NCBI GenBank assembly: GCA_026873275.1
Contig: JANTUC010000022.1
Location: forward strand, 62,001-126,000
Length of the DNA: 64,000 nt
DNA from: Pseudopithomyces maydicus
Lineage: Eukaryota; Ascomycota; Dothideomycetes; Pleosporales; Didymosphaeriaceae
Direction of reading: 5' to 3'
The translations under genes were made by a program, and so were the position numbers. This document shows positions 1 through 10,868 of the stretch, piece by piece. Positions within the stretch are counted from its first letter, which is position 1, and the number at the start of each line of letters is the position of its first letter. The notes below the pieces were generated by a model. It saw nothing but the letters and a program-made list of their open reading frames with translations. It was not told where the DNA came from and did not search any database.

Positions 1-2
1 CC

Positions 3-1885
3 GAGCTGAGCAGGTCTTCATTGGGAGTCGACTCTGTGTTGCGCGTATCCCAGGATCTGCTGCTCACAGCGTCCCAGACATTGTGTCGCATCCTTAACGT
101 GAAATACAACTCTGTCCAGTCCGAGCGTGCTGTCGAGCAGAGCATGTCAAGTCCCTCGAAAGACGACAAGAAGAGGAAACTCACGGTGCTCGATTCCGGA
201 AAGTCGGCTTCCAAAGCACCTGCACTGATAGCCTTTTACGCAGACCTGGGTCTCGCGGTGGGCTCGTGGAACAACGAGCTTGTTGGGTTCCAGCTGGGAG
301 AGACCACGAGGCGCAAGCGTGTGAAGTCTCAGGGCGGACGACTCATCGATTCACTTGGAAAAGGCATTGTTCTCAAGGCGGAAAATGATCAAGATGACAT
401 GGCAAAATGGCGCGAGCGGATCCCGAAGCTCGACCGCTACGCTCGCAAGGGCGATGTCGCCAAGTTCGAGGAGATCTTCGCTGCAGAGCTGGGTGTCAGG
501 CTTGAGGCTGGTGGGAGCCAGCCCGGGGCTGACGTCGATGGAGAGAGCACTATGTTGACAAACGGAAGTGCGAACGGCGAAGATACCACGAAGACGGCAG
601 CTGAAGGTCAAGACGAGGCAACGGATGTACCGCGCAAATGGATGCTATCGAAGATCCTTTCGAAAACCCTATCGGCAGCGAAACGATCCCGACACCAGCA
701 GTATGCTGCATATGCGCTGAGCAAGATATTCCAATGGGTAGACTCGCCCTCATCGCACGGCCCAAGCGGATATTTGAAGATTGAATTCTTCCCGCCTAAT
801 GTGTTCGAATGGTTGATGCACTCTGGAAACCTCACTAAAGAATCGATCCGACGAGCTCTATTGAACGATCCAGCAAGCAAACTCGGTATTACTACAGCTG
901 TCCGCGACGGCGACATCGTCCGCGCTGTCGTCAATTTCGACCCCGAACTGCACATCCTCTCCGCAATCTTGAACCATGGCCACTTCCTTCCCGTCGGCGA
1001 AGTGGTGCAATCCGTCAAACTCCTCATGCAGAGCCTCGACGACCAACCCAAGACCGAGACAGCCCCCAAGCTCCTCACGAACGGAGCCGAGCCTGCTACC
1101 GATGCTATGGACATGGACATCGCTTCCGAGCTCGAAGCCGCATCCCACGAAATTGACCGCGCCCTTGCCAAACTCGACGACGGGCCCTCCGTCCTAAGCG
1201 GCACCCTCCGCCCAGCCCTAATGCGCCTCCACACATTCCCCCCAGCCGTCATCAGCTCCACCCTGCGGTCCATGCTCGCCCGCCACGACCTCGAATCCCT
1301 CATCAAGCTCCTCCACCACGAGCTCAAAAATGGCGGCTGGACATCCCCTACGACTTTGGCGACGCCGACGCCGATGCGGATGTCGACGTCGACGCCGAGG
1401 ACGCGCCTTCCGACCCCGCGACCGACGACATCGACGACTCGGCCGTCGCCATCATCGCGTCCCTCCTCAGCTGCACGCTCGATGCCATCGGCCCCGCGCT
1501 CTGGCTCACCCCCGTCGGCGACACGTCCACCGAGACGCTCATACAGACGCTGCGGTCGGACGCCGAGGAGGCGCTCACCGGCTTCTGGGAGGCGCGCTAC
1601 ATCAGGGGCATACTCAGCGAGCTTCTGCGGTACAGCGCGCAGGTGCCCAAGTCGCAGAAGCCGAGCGCGAAGGTCCTCGAGAAGAGCGGAAAGCCGTTCG
1701 CCGTCGTCGAGCAGATGGAGAAGCAGGCTGAGATGGCCATGTTGCCGTTGGGTTCGAGGCCCGATATGGGTGTTAAGAAGGTCAAGGGCAGGGCGGGCCA
1801 GAGGAAGGAGCGCAGCGCCAGAGAGATGGGTATGCTGATTAGTAAGAGGGTGCCCAAGTATAGCTTGGAGAGGATCGCAGTGTGA
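3..1885 (+). CDS. Utp8-like nucleolar protein, 5' end outside window, one frame slip
   Basis: The reading frame is open at the window edge, so the start is missing. The part seen has a segment like the last blades of a beta-propeller (AFYADLGLAVGSWNNELVGF), a helical region (LHTFPPAVISSTLRSMLARH, then ESLIKLLHHELKNGGW) and a basic tail. This resembles the filamentous-fungal Utp8 family, a t-UTP subunit of the small-subunit processome also linked to tRNA export; the family call is from memory of the C-terminal domain, not a search. The frame breaks after NGGW near 1338-1342. The continuation in another frame is an acidic Asp/Ala stretch, a helix (SLLSCTLDAIGPALWLTP) and a Lys/Arg-rich end that stops at 1885. 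One missing G would join the two halves. Probably a functional gene with an assembly indel. Confidence 0.55.
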
Positions 1886-2768
1886 GTAAGTACGTGCGTA
1901 CGTACGTGGTGGAGGGAGGGCGTGGGATCAGGATTGGAGGTGGGAATGGAGATGGAGATGGAGATGAGGATTCGAGTGTAGCGCAGGGTGTATACGATAC
2001 CTATACGAGAACGATAGTTTGCTTCAACGTCCATGCAGGTACATACATGCGCAACACATGTCTCCAAATTTAAACCCCAGGATCCGTTCCAAAATGAAAA
2101 CCACACATGCCTCCCCTCGCCGTCCCAGCGCCGAGCCTCCACCGCCCGAAGTACATACGAGCCCCCCTGCCCATCCCATCCCACCTCGCACCCACCCACC
2201 CACCAAAGCGGGCGCATTACGCGAGCGCGCCGAGGCGATCCGCGCTAGAAACGCGGCATGACGAGCATCCCAGTCATCGCTGGCTGAGTTAGCTAGCTCC
2301 CTCTTAGTCAGTCAGCTATGGCTTTGACACAGCGGTAGCGGGTGCGTGCCCGGGCGGAGGGTCGGCCGTACTGCGCAGACTCGAAACTAGATATATCAGG
2401 GGTGCTGGTGCCGTCAAACACAGGTCGGACCGAGCGGACGGACGTCGACTCATCTAACGCAACGGCAGATTTTGGTGGTGGATCGTGGATGCGCGAACGT
2501 ACACTGTCTACCTGACCTGCCGGGACTTGTATATATATTTACAGATATACATACATACGGATTACGGATTACAGATATATATATATATATATATATACAT
2601 GTCGCGGAGGTGAGCGGGAAAGAGCTGGAAAAGAGATAGAAAGGGAAATTTGACTTTTCGGAAGGAAGGGTATAGGAGAGGAGGGAGAGCCCCGGGCGCA
2701 AGACGCGTGAAGGCTCTGAGTGCGCTGAGCGAGCGCAGCTGAACTACGCTGAGCGGCGCCGACACAGC
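1886..2768. other. Intergenic, low-complexity promoter-like DNA
   Basis: No coding segment is supported. It contains a GGAGAT-type short tandem repeat (about 1938-1970), a C-rich stretch (2100-2210), an uninterrupted TA run (2575-2597) and purine-rich DNA just upstream of the next start codon. It probably holds the 3' end of the first gene and the promoter of the transporter-like gene. Confidence 0.6.
2575..2597. repeat. (TA)n microsatellite
   Basis: About eleven and a half uninterrupted TA units, in the region upstream of the membrane-protein gene that starts at 2769. Confidence 0.9.
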
Positions 2769-5700
2769 ATGTCCACAACAACCACAATGGACGACCCAGC
2801 GAGCAGCGAGGACCGCGAACGGAAAACATCCGCAGACGAAGGAATACGCGGTGCGAAGACTGATGTCCCCAACCCAACATCCCCCGTCCACGCCCCCCAA
2901 ACAACCACCCCCGATGACGAAACGCCTCCTCCTCCTCCCCCCAAAAAGCCCTCCCTCTTCTCCCGATTCCTCACAAAATCCCAACTCGACCTCCCCACCC
3001 TCCTCATGATGCTCAAAGGCGGCATCCCCCCGTCATCGCCCTCGCCATCTACCAGGACGCCGCCGTCGCCAAAACCTACGCCACGCTCGGCTACCTGACG
3101 GCCATCATCTCCATCCTCGGCTTCGCCATCATGCCGCGCGCCAAGTTCCTCCAGACCATGGCCGTCAACCTGCTCGCCGTGTGCATCGGCGCCGCCATCG
3201 CAATGCTGCAGTGCTGGAGCGGCGTAAAGCACGGCAGCACACCGAGGCCGCCGACCTGCCCCCCGCGCGCTACAGGTACAATGCCAGTCAGAGCGCCGTG
3301 TGCGGCGTGTGGCTGTTCGCGCAGATCTGGGCGGTGAACAGCGTCAAGGCGCGGTTTCCGCAGTTTGCGTTCCCGGCGGTGCTGTATTCGATTTTTGCGA
3401 ATATAGCGAGCACGAGCGGGGCGAGCTTCCAGAGTACGGCGCAGGTCGAGGCGTTTGTGCAGAGGTTGTTGGAGGCGTTTTTGACGGGTTTTGCCATCGC
3501 GACGGGGGTGAGTTTGTTCGTGTTCCCCGTGAGCATGAGGGCGGTCGTGAGCAAGGAGGTGGGTGCATACGTGGGGCTGTTGAGGGCCGCGATCAAGGCG
3601 CATAAGGGGTACTTTCGGAGTCTGGAGACGAAGGATATGTTTCGGCAGACTACGTATCTGGAGGGTGAAGATGGGGAGGAGAGGAAGGAGGAGGTGCGGC
3701 CGGAGATTAAGATGGTGAAGGAGGCGACGGGGAAGTTTACGCAGTTGCACGGGAAGCTGGGGGCGGATATGCCGTTTGCGAAGAGGGAGATTGCGTATGG
3801 GAGGTTGGATCCCGAGGATTACGAAGCGATTTTCAAGAATTTGAGGGCTGTTATGATGCCCTTGGTGGGCGTGACGTCGGTGATTGATATCTTTGAGAGG
3901 TTGGCTGAGTTGAATGGGTGGGAGAAGGATGAAGAGGAGGAGATCAAGCAAGAGGTTATGGATGATTGGCATCATTTGATGACGTTTGCGCATGATCCCA
4001 TTCAGAATATTCTGGACACGATGGACGGGGGTTGGAGCACGTTGCTATACGACTGCAGATGTCGAAAGCTCCCAGTAAAAAGAAGAAGAACGCTGCCGAT
4101 GACGCGGATATCGAAGCAAAGGGCGACCAGATCAAGCCCGGAGACAAAGAATTTGCAGCATATTTCGAAAAGCAAGCAGACGAGTTCTATGCCGGAAGAG
4201 ACAAGATCCTCCAATACTGGCTCGAATGGAAAGGCATCAAAGAGGACGACGACTTCTTCGCCATCGAGACAGAATCCAACGTAAAACTCCGCGACGTAGA
4301 GTCCAAACACCGCCAACAGCGCCAGCTCTTCCTCGTCCTCCACATCATCTTCCTCCTCCACTCCATCAGCGTCGCCATCCTCACCTTCGTCAAGTGGGCC
4401 GACGACCACGACCAATCTACCACCAAAAAACATCTCATCACCCCCGGCAAGAAGCGCTTCAAGAAATGGATCGCCAGCATCTTCTCAACCCAGGACTCCA
4501 ATTCCGACGACGAAACCACCAACGTGGGGCTCAACCGCTCCGGCGCAGTCATCCACATGGGCGACGCCTACAAGAAGCGCAAAGACCCAGACCACCTCCC
4601 TCCCACCACCGCCTGGCAGCGCTTCGGCGAGTCCCTCCGCAAAATAACCGGCTTCCTCCGCTCCGACGAGTCCGCCTTCGGCTTCCGCGTCGCCTGCGCA
4701 ACAATGAGCATCGCCATCATCGCCTACCTCGGCGACACGCAGCTCTGGTTCACCCGCCAGCGCGTCGTCTGGGCCATGCTCATGGTCGCCCTCGGCATGA
4801 CGCCCACCTCGGGCCTCGCCATGTTCAACTTCGTCTGGCGCATCTTCGGCACCCTCGTCGCCATGCTCGCCGCATGGCTCGTCTGGTACATCCCCAACAA
4901 GAACACGGCGGGCATCCTCGTCGTGCTCTACATCTTCATCAGCGCAGGCCACTGGGTCCCGCTCAAGCGCATCGACCTCATCATCCCCGGCCTAATATCC
5001 ATGGTCACCTGCGTCATGATCATCGGCTACGAGCTCCAGGTCCGCATGATCGGCGAGCAGCTCGCTACCTCAAACGGCCAGCCTTACTATAAGATCGTCG
5101 TGCTGGGGCCCTACCGCCTTGCGACCGTCACCGCGGGCATCGGCGTCGCCTTCTTCTGGACCTTCTTCCCCTATCCGATAACGGAGCACTCGGCGCTGCG
5201 GACGAAGCTGGGCGGCGCGCTGTACCTGAGTGCGAACCTGTACAGCGTGATGCACGAGACGGTTATGACGCGGATTCGGGGCGATGGCGGGGACGCCGAG
5301 GATAAGAACGAGCCGAGTTATGCGTTGGTGAAGGCGCGGAATAAGGTGTTTGCGAAGCAGATGTTGGCGTTGCAGGCGTTGAAGCAGCATTCGGCGATGG
5401 TGGCGTATGAGTTTCCGCTAGGGGGCAAGTTTCCGAAGGAGGAGTATGATGGGATTATTGCGTGTATCAGCAAGTGAGTTGCGCCTTCCCCCCACTTAAC
5501 GCCCATCTTCTTTCCAATGGAGCTGGGTTGTCACAGGTGGAAAATACGCATGATCATGAGGCTAACAACGTTGTCTAGCATAACCAACTACGCAGCCCTC
5601 CTTGGCCTCGCATCTGCCACCTTCCGTAAGCTCATCCACCACCACCCCATCCCCCATCAACTAACCTCCCAACAGTCCACCCCTCCCTCCTCGAGCCCGC

Positions 5701-6088
5701 CTCCGCCCCCACCCGCCTCCACTGGTACACCTCCTTCCGCACGCTCCTCCTGCGCTCCTCCCCCTCCTCCCACGAACTCACCTCCCTGCTCTCCCTCCTC
5801 TCCTCCTCCGTCACAAACGGCACGCCCCTGCCCCCTTACCTCCGGCCCCCGACCGCCTACCGCCTATCCGCCGGCCTCGAGCAGGTCGACAAGGGCATCC
5901 TGAGCGTGAAGAACGTGGCCGAGCCGGGGTACGCTGCGTTCGCGGTGCTGCAAATTAGCACGCGGTGTATACAGATGGATGTCGAGAGGTTGCTGGAGAA
6001 GGTGAGGAGGTTGGTGGGGGTTATGGATTTTAGCTTCCATGTGGTGGGTGGGGGGAGTGAGGAGACGCTTGGGGGGAGGGGGAGGTGA
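2769..6088 (+). CDS. Aromatic-acid-exporter-type membrane protein (DUF2422/DUF2421, FUSC-like)
   Basis: About 1055 residues once three one-base slips (near 3036, 3206 and 4026) and two introns (5474-5578 and 5626-5675) are allowed for. After a Pro-rich N-terminus come membrane segments (ATLGYLTAIISILGFAIM, LAVCIGAAIAMLQCW, LEAFLTGFAIATGVSLFVF), a long soluble helical stretch, and a second membrane bundle from about residue 520 (FRVACATMSIAIIAYLGDTQ, VVWAMLMVALGMTPTSGL). This two-bundle layout is that of the fungal putative ER/plasma-membrane ArAE_2 proteins, whose substrates are mostly unknown. Each slip needs one extra base in a short C or G run, and exon lengths plus three bases give a whole number of codons. 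Introns have good GTGAGT/GTAAGC donors and CTAAC branch points. Start chosen at the first ATG of the frame. Confidence 0.8.
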
Positions 6089-6305
6089 AGGCTGGGAAGG
6101 AGGATTAGGGTGTTGGATGGAAGGGAGGTCTCGAGTTGAAATGAGTGAGCTGAATATAGAAGTATTGTTGTTTGAGGCGTATAGTAACTTGTAGAATAAA
6201 GCCAGTTTTATTGATGCAAAGGATCACAGATTTTGCTCACTGGTATCAGGCTTGCGATTTCATTTCTAGGCTAATCAAACGAAAGACGATAGTTAGAAGT
6301 ATCTT

Positions 6306-6306
<1 letters not shown>

Positions 6307-6343
<37 letters not shown>
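6307..6343. repeat. T25-A12 homopolymer junction
   Basis: Twenty-five T followed directly by twelve A, able to fold into a 12-bp A:T hairpin. It borders a member of the short dispersed repeat family (about 6336-6390); another member at 24551 has a shorter T6-G-A4 in the same place, so the homopolymers may belong to that repeat. Confidence 0.85.
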
Positions 6344-6390
6344 CGCGGTAGCTGAGTGTGGAGGTGACTAGATGCGAATATTTAGTTGAA
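6336..6390 (-). repeat. Short dispersed repeat, copy 1
   Basis: Shares the core GTGGAGNTGNCTAGATGCGAAT with 24579-24600 and looks like the reverse complement of the copies at 13398, 51560 and 62855. No coding capacity. Divergence makes its boundaries approximate. Confidence 0.5.
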
Positions 6391-6532
6391 TACAACGCCA
6401 TCTCCCCTCTTATGACAGTATGCAGAGTGGTGTGGTTGGCAGTTTAAGAATGTGATGCTTTGGGAGTAGCCATCATTCGAATGACGCGTAAATCGTTTGC
6501 TACATAAGATAAAAATTTCTGTCACTTCAAAT

Positions 6533-8889
6533 CTACTTCCATCCTTTTTCGTCAATCTCCACCGGTTCGGAGCCAAGCTCCCAGCGCTCCCTAGGTACCC
6601 TAATTGCAAATAAAGGACCAAGAGGTTTCAAAAGCTCGCCCTTGTATGCCTTTTCTGACACCGTGTTCAAATTTGCTGATCCATCTAGTTTGCGATAATA
6701 TATTAAATCTTGCTGGTGGAACATGACGACAATGCTGCGGTCGGGAAGAAATAACAACACTGGTGATAAGTCGTATCTATCAGCTTCAAAAGCTGAAACT
6801 AGAATGTTTGTTCTTCGTCGTGCAAATTGATGGTAGTGAACGTTGTTCTCGGGAGTCCAAATGCTCTTCAGTTTTCGAACGAGAAGATAGCAAAGAGTTT
6901 CCTTTTCCTCAACGCACAGTAAGACCAGTTGCTTACTGTCTGGGTGGAAGGCCATCGCCTTGATCGGGTCTCCAATATCATCTACATGATGCTCGAACTG
7001 GTCTACAATGCTGCTATCGGATATCCTTCGGATCGTGACTAGGATCGCCTGGGGGCAATATGTCCCTCGAACTTTACATCCAAATGCTAGCAGAGTTCCA
7101 TCAGGTGAGATACAAATTAACTGGCACTTTCTGTTCCCAATTATAGGAACTATACGAGCAATCATTTTGGCGGTCCTGGTGCAGTATATAACACACGTAT
7201 TCTGTTCTTTGCCCCAGGCACCGTCACGTTCGGTCGCAATGAAAGCTAAACGTTTTGAAAAAGGACACATAGCGATTGGACTGTTAATTTCAAGGTTAGT
7301 TGGAAAACATTTTGGAGCGTTATCCTTGGATGTAGCTTGTGCTCTGACGACATCCCAGAAAGAATCAACGTGGAATAATCGCCATACGAGAAAATATGGA
7401 GACTTCCAGTGCGGTGAGAAGGCGAAGCTGATGTAAGTGTTGTAATGCCACTTGAGAATGATAGATGTTTCATCATTTTGTACCTTAGATTCTGCACCCT
7501 CGGCATGATTGACTATTGAACCTGGTTCGTTGTTGGTGTGGGCACCAACTTGTCTGAGTACACTTTTAGGGTACGAGAAGGAGTTTATTGTTGATTTGGG
7601 TTTCAAATATGGGTTCGTGATGTGTGAGCCTTGTAACGAAGCCTGAGCCCTAACGTAAGGGTTTGTTGGAAGTGGATCTTTTTCTAAAGATCTGCTCTTC
7701 GGATATGCTTTCACACGCGGGGATTCTTCTCGGGACGTTTGGCTGGGATTGCTGGAACTTTGATCTGCAATGCTTCTGGACTTTGGGGGCATTTGGTTGG
7801 GCTTCTTGTGGCTAAGGAAGTTTTGGGAGACAACATCTTCCGCGAGATTGGTGCTGTTGATATGAGAACCATTCACAGCCGCACGCAACTGGGTTGAAAA
7901 TACTTACATCCATGGATCTTGTAGTGCATCAGATGCTGTCAATCGAACTGATGGCTTCGGCACGAGGAGCCCCTTCAAAAACGAGACTGCTCTTGACGGT
8001 AGTTTGAAAAAATCAAAGCGTCTTCCCAAAAAGTTCTCTTGATCTTGAATATATTCCGTGAACTCATTTAGCCAGTCAATGAGATGTCGTTTTGTCAACA
8101 GGAGATATACCGTAGCCCCTATAGCCCACATGTCTGCACTCTTTGGATTTAAAGCTATCGTCGCTGTGTCAGAAAGCCAGATCTGCAGTTCTGGAGCCAT
8201 GAATGCTCTAGTTCCATGAGCAAAGCTGGATTCTGTTAATTCGTCATGCAGTCGTTTGCTCAATCCGAAATCACTGATTTTCACCCACCAAGCCTGAGGA
8301 GGGCAGGCTTGGATAAGGATATTCTGAACACGTTAGATTTCTCTTAGATGAATCATCAGCGACTTACACTAGGTTTAATATCTCGGTGAGCGATATTTCT
8401 TCTATGCATGTACTGCAGTCCTTCTAGCACCTGAAGGCTGACTTGCTGTACATCTTCTTCGCACAAAGGCTGCTTGAATTGAGACGCATATGTCGCCAGA
8501 TCTCCCAACGGGAAGTATTCCATGGCTATGCAAACCGTGTTGGCTTTTTGGTACCATCCAAATGACTGGCAGAACCAGCGTGCGCTCGACGCCTTGGATA
8601 ATCTTGAAAGAGCTTCGAGTTCCCGAGCATAGTCAACTCGCCCGTTTAGGCACCTTATGTCCTTGGTGGCACGTAAAGAATCGACATGTTCGCCAGCGAC
8701 GCACTTCTCCAGCCAAACTGCCCCAAACCCGCCGTATCCAATGAGCCTTACTCGTTCCCAACGCTCGTGGCGCTTGGCCACACGTTTTCCAGAAATCTTG
8801 TCGCACTCATCGTAAATATGCTCGATTTGATCACCTTCAAAGCGTGTTTCGAGTTGGAAGTCTTGAATGAGCTCGGTGAGTTCGTCCAT
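6533..8889 (-). CDS. Ser/Thr protein kinase with C-terminal beta-propeller-like region
   Basis: Three exons: 8889-8368, 8323-7908 and 7853-6533, with GTAAGT donors and 44- and 54-nt introns; about 752 residues. Kinase signs are the Gly-rich loop IGYGGFGAVW, Lys in ATKDI, catalytic HRDIKPSN, and KISDFG followed by an activation segment ending in MAPEL. After the kinase comes a Ser/Pro/Lys-rich linker and about 290 residues with repeated strand-like segments (FSPHWKSPYFLVW, CISPDGTLLAFGCK, MAFHPDSKQLVLLCVE) that read as WD40-like blades. The N-terminus is uncertain: the frame is open to 8955, and a possible upstream exon starting at ATG 9029 (MLNFTRAEQLLPS...) would join through intron 8912-8965 only if one base were missing. 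Substrate and pathway are unknown. Confidence 0.8.
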
Positions 8890-9159
8890 TGTATAGCTAT
8901 GTGGCGGGAGCCTAGTGTGAGATGGACTGAGAAAAGTCAGCTCCAGCAATGCCACATGGTCATACCGAATGCTGTGTCACCAGTCCGTGTACTTGGCAGT
9001 AGCTGCTCAGCTCGTGTGAAATTTAACATGTGCAGTGGCTCGTTCCAATGGCGTTCTACCCAATCGAATAGCACAGAACACGAGATAATAAGCCCCTCAA
9101 GTCATAAATAACCAATTACATGCACACTTGGCATAAGCCAACTTTGTGTAACGCACTAC

Positions 9160-9777
9160 CTAGATTGAAACCCAAGTTCCAAGAGTTTCCAAAGCATTCT
9201 GGTTGTCCAGTTCCCGAGCCAATGATACCAAGCGCAACTTCAAGCGCGCAGCCTGAGGCATTTTGGCGTCCGATAGAGTGACTCGAGGGCGTACCGCCTC
9301 GTATAGCCGCAAGCTCATCTTTAAATCTTCAGAACGATCCGGCAATCGGACCTCGGCCAATATCTTATGCCACAAAGCCGCGGCACCAAGAACAGGTTCC
9401 GTTTCCTCCAGGTCTCCGATATTGAGCACGGAAAGCGCAACCAGCATACGTCTTGCGTACTTTTGTATTTTAGCCATGTCTGTCGTCTCAAAGACAATAT
9501 GCTTGTATGATCCGCGGGCAACTTCTATTGGTATACTAGCTTTGAGACTTCCACCATAGAAGCCTTTGATGTTTGTGGGCAAGGGGACTTTGCTGTCAGG
9601 CTCCATCACTGCAACCCATTGGTCAACGATCTCGTCCATGCATTGGTCGCCACCGAAGTGGTCATTTGCGACGATGTCCCGAATTTCGTCCCTATGGCGA
9701 TGATAAAACTCTCGTGGCGATAAGTTTTGCTCTTTGTTCGGTTCCTCAAGTACCACAGGTTCGCCGCGATTGTTCAT
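9160..9777 (-). CDS. Hypothetical protein, 205 residues
   Basis: Single open frame from ATG 9777 to a stop at 9160. Composition is that of a real soluble protein: acidic N-terminus, a PREFYHRHRDEIRDIV helix, and a helical C-terminal half with repeat-like packing (ALSVLNIGDLEETEPVLGAA, KMSLRLYEAVRPRV). No signal peptide, membrane segment or motif I recognise. It lies upstream of, and on the same strand as, the kinase gene, with about 130-270 bp between them, so it could be a partner or a mis-split N-terminal part of it. Function not assigned. Confidence 0.55.
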   Translation of the reverse strand: MNNRGEPVVLEEPNKEQNLSPREFYHRHRDEIRDIVANDHFGGDQCMDEIVDQWVAVMEPDSKVPLPTNIKGFYGGSLKASIPIEVARGSYKHIVFETTDMAKIQKYARRMLVALSVLNIGDLEETEPVLGAAALWHKILAEVRLPDRSEDLKMSLRLYEAVRPRVTLSDAKMPQAARLKLRLVSLARELDNQNALETLGTWVSI

Positions 9778-10868
9778 GGTTGCTTAGAATTGATGTGGGC
9801 GTGATGAACAAGGTACTACGATCACCTGGAGATATAGTAAACATAGAATATACCAGTGAGGAACTTGCCTCGAAGGTAAACGCGGTAGTAATAGTGTCAG
9901 GAGGATGATTCAATATTCACCAAGTAGGATGTATATTTATTGAAGTGTTCTGATTGGGGATTAGTGTTCATAGTCGGACCTAGTCCCTTCTAGTCTTAGT
10001 GTAAATCGATCACGTGGTTTTCATTGATCTATCAATCCGGGGCAAGCGAGCTGAAAACCATTAATCCATCGCACCTTCGAGAAATTTACAGTTGAAGCAT
10101 ATCACTAAGGCATACTTATCCTTAATGTCGATTATAGTTCTAAGCACCAGAACAGGTGGTACCACAATGCCGCCAATAATGTGTGCCCTGAAAGCCGTTG
10201 TATACGTCGATCGTCTAGATTATAGATAGCGAAAGTCAGAGCATGAAGAACTTATCAAGCCTTCTATGTGGATCTTCTATTATGAGTCCCGGGCTAGCTA
10301 CATACAGCCGCCCAGAGCATGTTAGGGCAATCTAGATGCTGCGGTTGCACAATCGTCCAAGCTTGCTTCCACATCAACTTCCAAGGATTCGCCAGAAACA
10401 ATGACATCATAGCCACTGGCACTATCAATCTGATGATACATGCGGCACATGTGGGAAATGTATAATTGCGACTAAGGAATTTACTCAGCTGAACATAATT
10501 GTGTGGACGATAGTGTATCTACAGAGAGATTACCCTGGGGTACTCCACTGCACGTGATCCTACTACAAAATGTGCATGCTGATCCTGTGTGATTGTCGGC
10601 ACTTTTGATTGGCCTTCAGATCTTGGACTTTAGTGATCAGAAGCTGCGTTCGGCGACCAAAAAGTCTCCGCGGAGATGTGATTGGTTTAGTATCACGGAT
10701 GAAAAGGAATCTCGGCAGTTCCGTCCGAGACCTTTTCGCTGGTGCTGATTGGCTGCATCCCTCGTTGGGGAGTAACCGTGAGGTAACCTGAGTGACTGTC
10801 AACAACCTGGCAAGGGTGACAGCAAGAGTGAGACAACCAGCTCATCAACATATCAATATCTCGTCTCT
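9778..10868. other. Divergent intergenic region
   Basis: About 1.1 kb between the unknown gene (-) and the Zn2Cys6 regulator (+). Only short, unconvincing open frames are present. I see no RNA gene or repeat. Probably promoters for both sides. Confidence 0.6.

Larger units (their letters stand above)
6089..6532. other. Intergenic between convergent genes
   Basis: Contains the shared 3' flank of the exporter-like gene (+) and the kinase gene (-). The only structure is the T/A homopolymer at 6307-6343 and the short dispersed repeat next to it. Confidence 0.6.

Noticed and set aside
4226..5092. Long Arg/His/Pro-rich open frame
   Set aside because: It is the +1 shadow of the exporter-like gene; GC-rich codon bias creates it.
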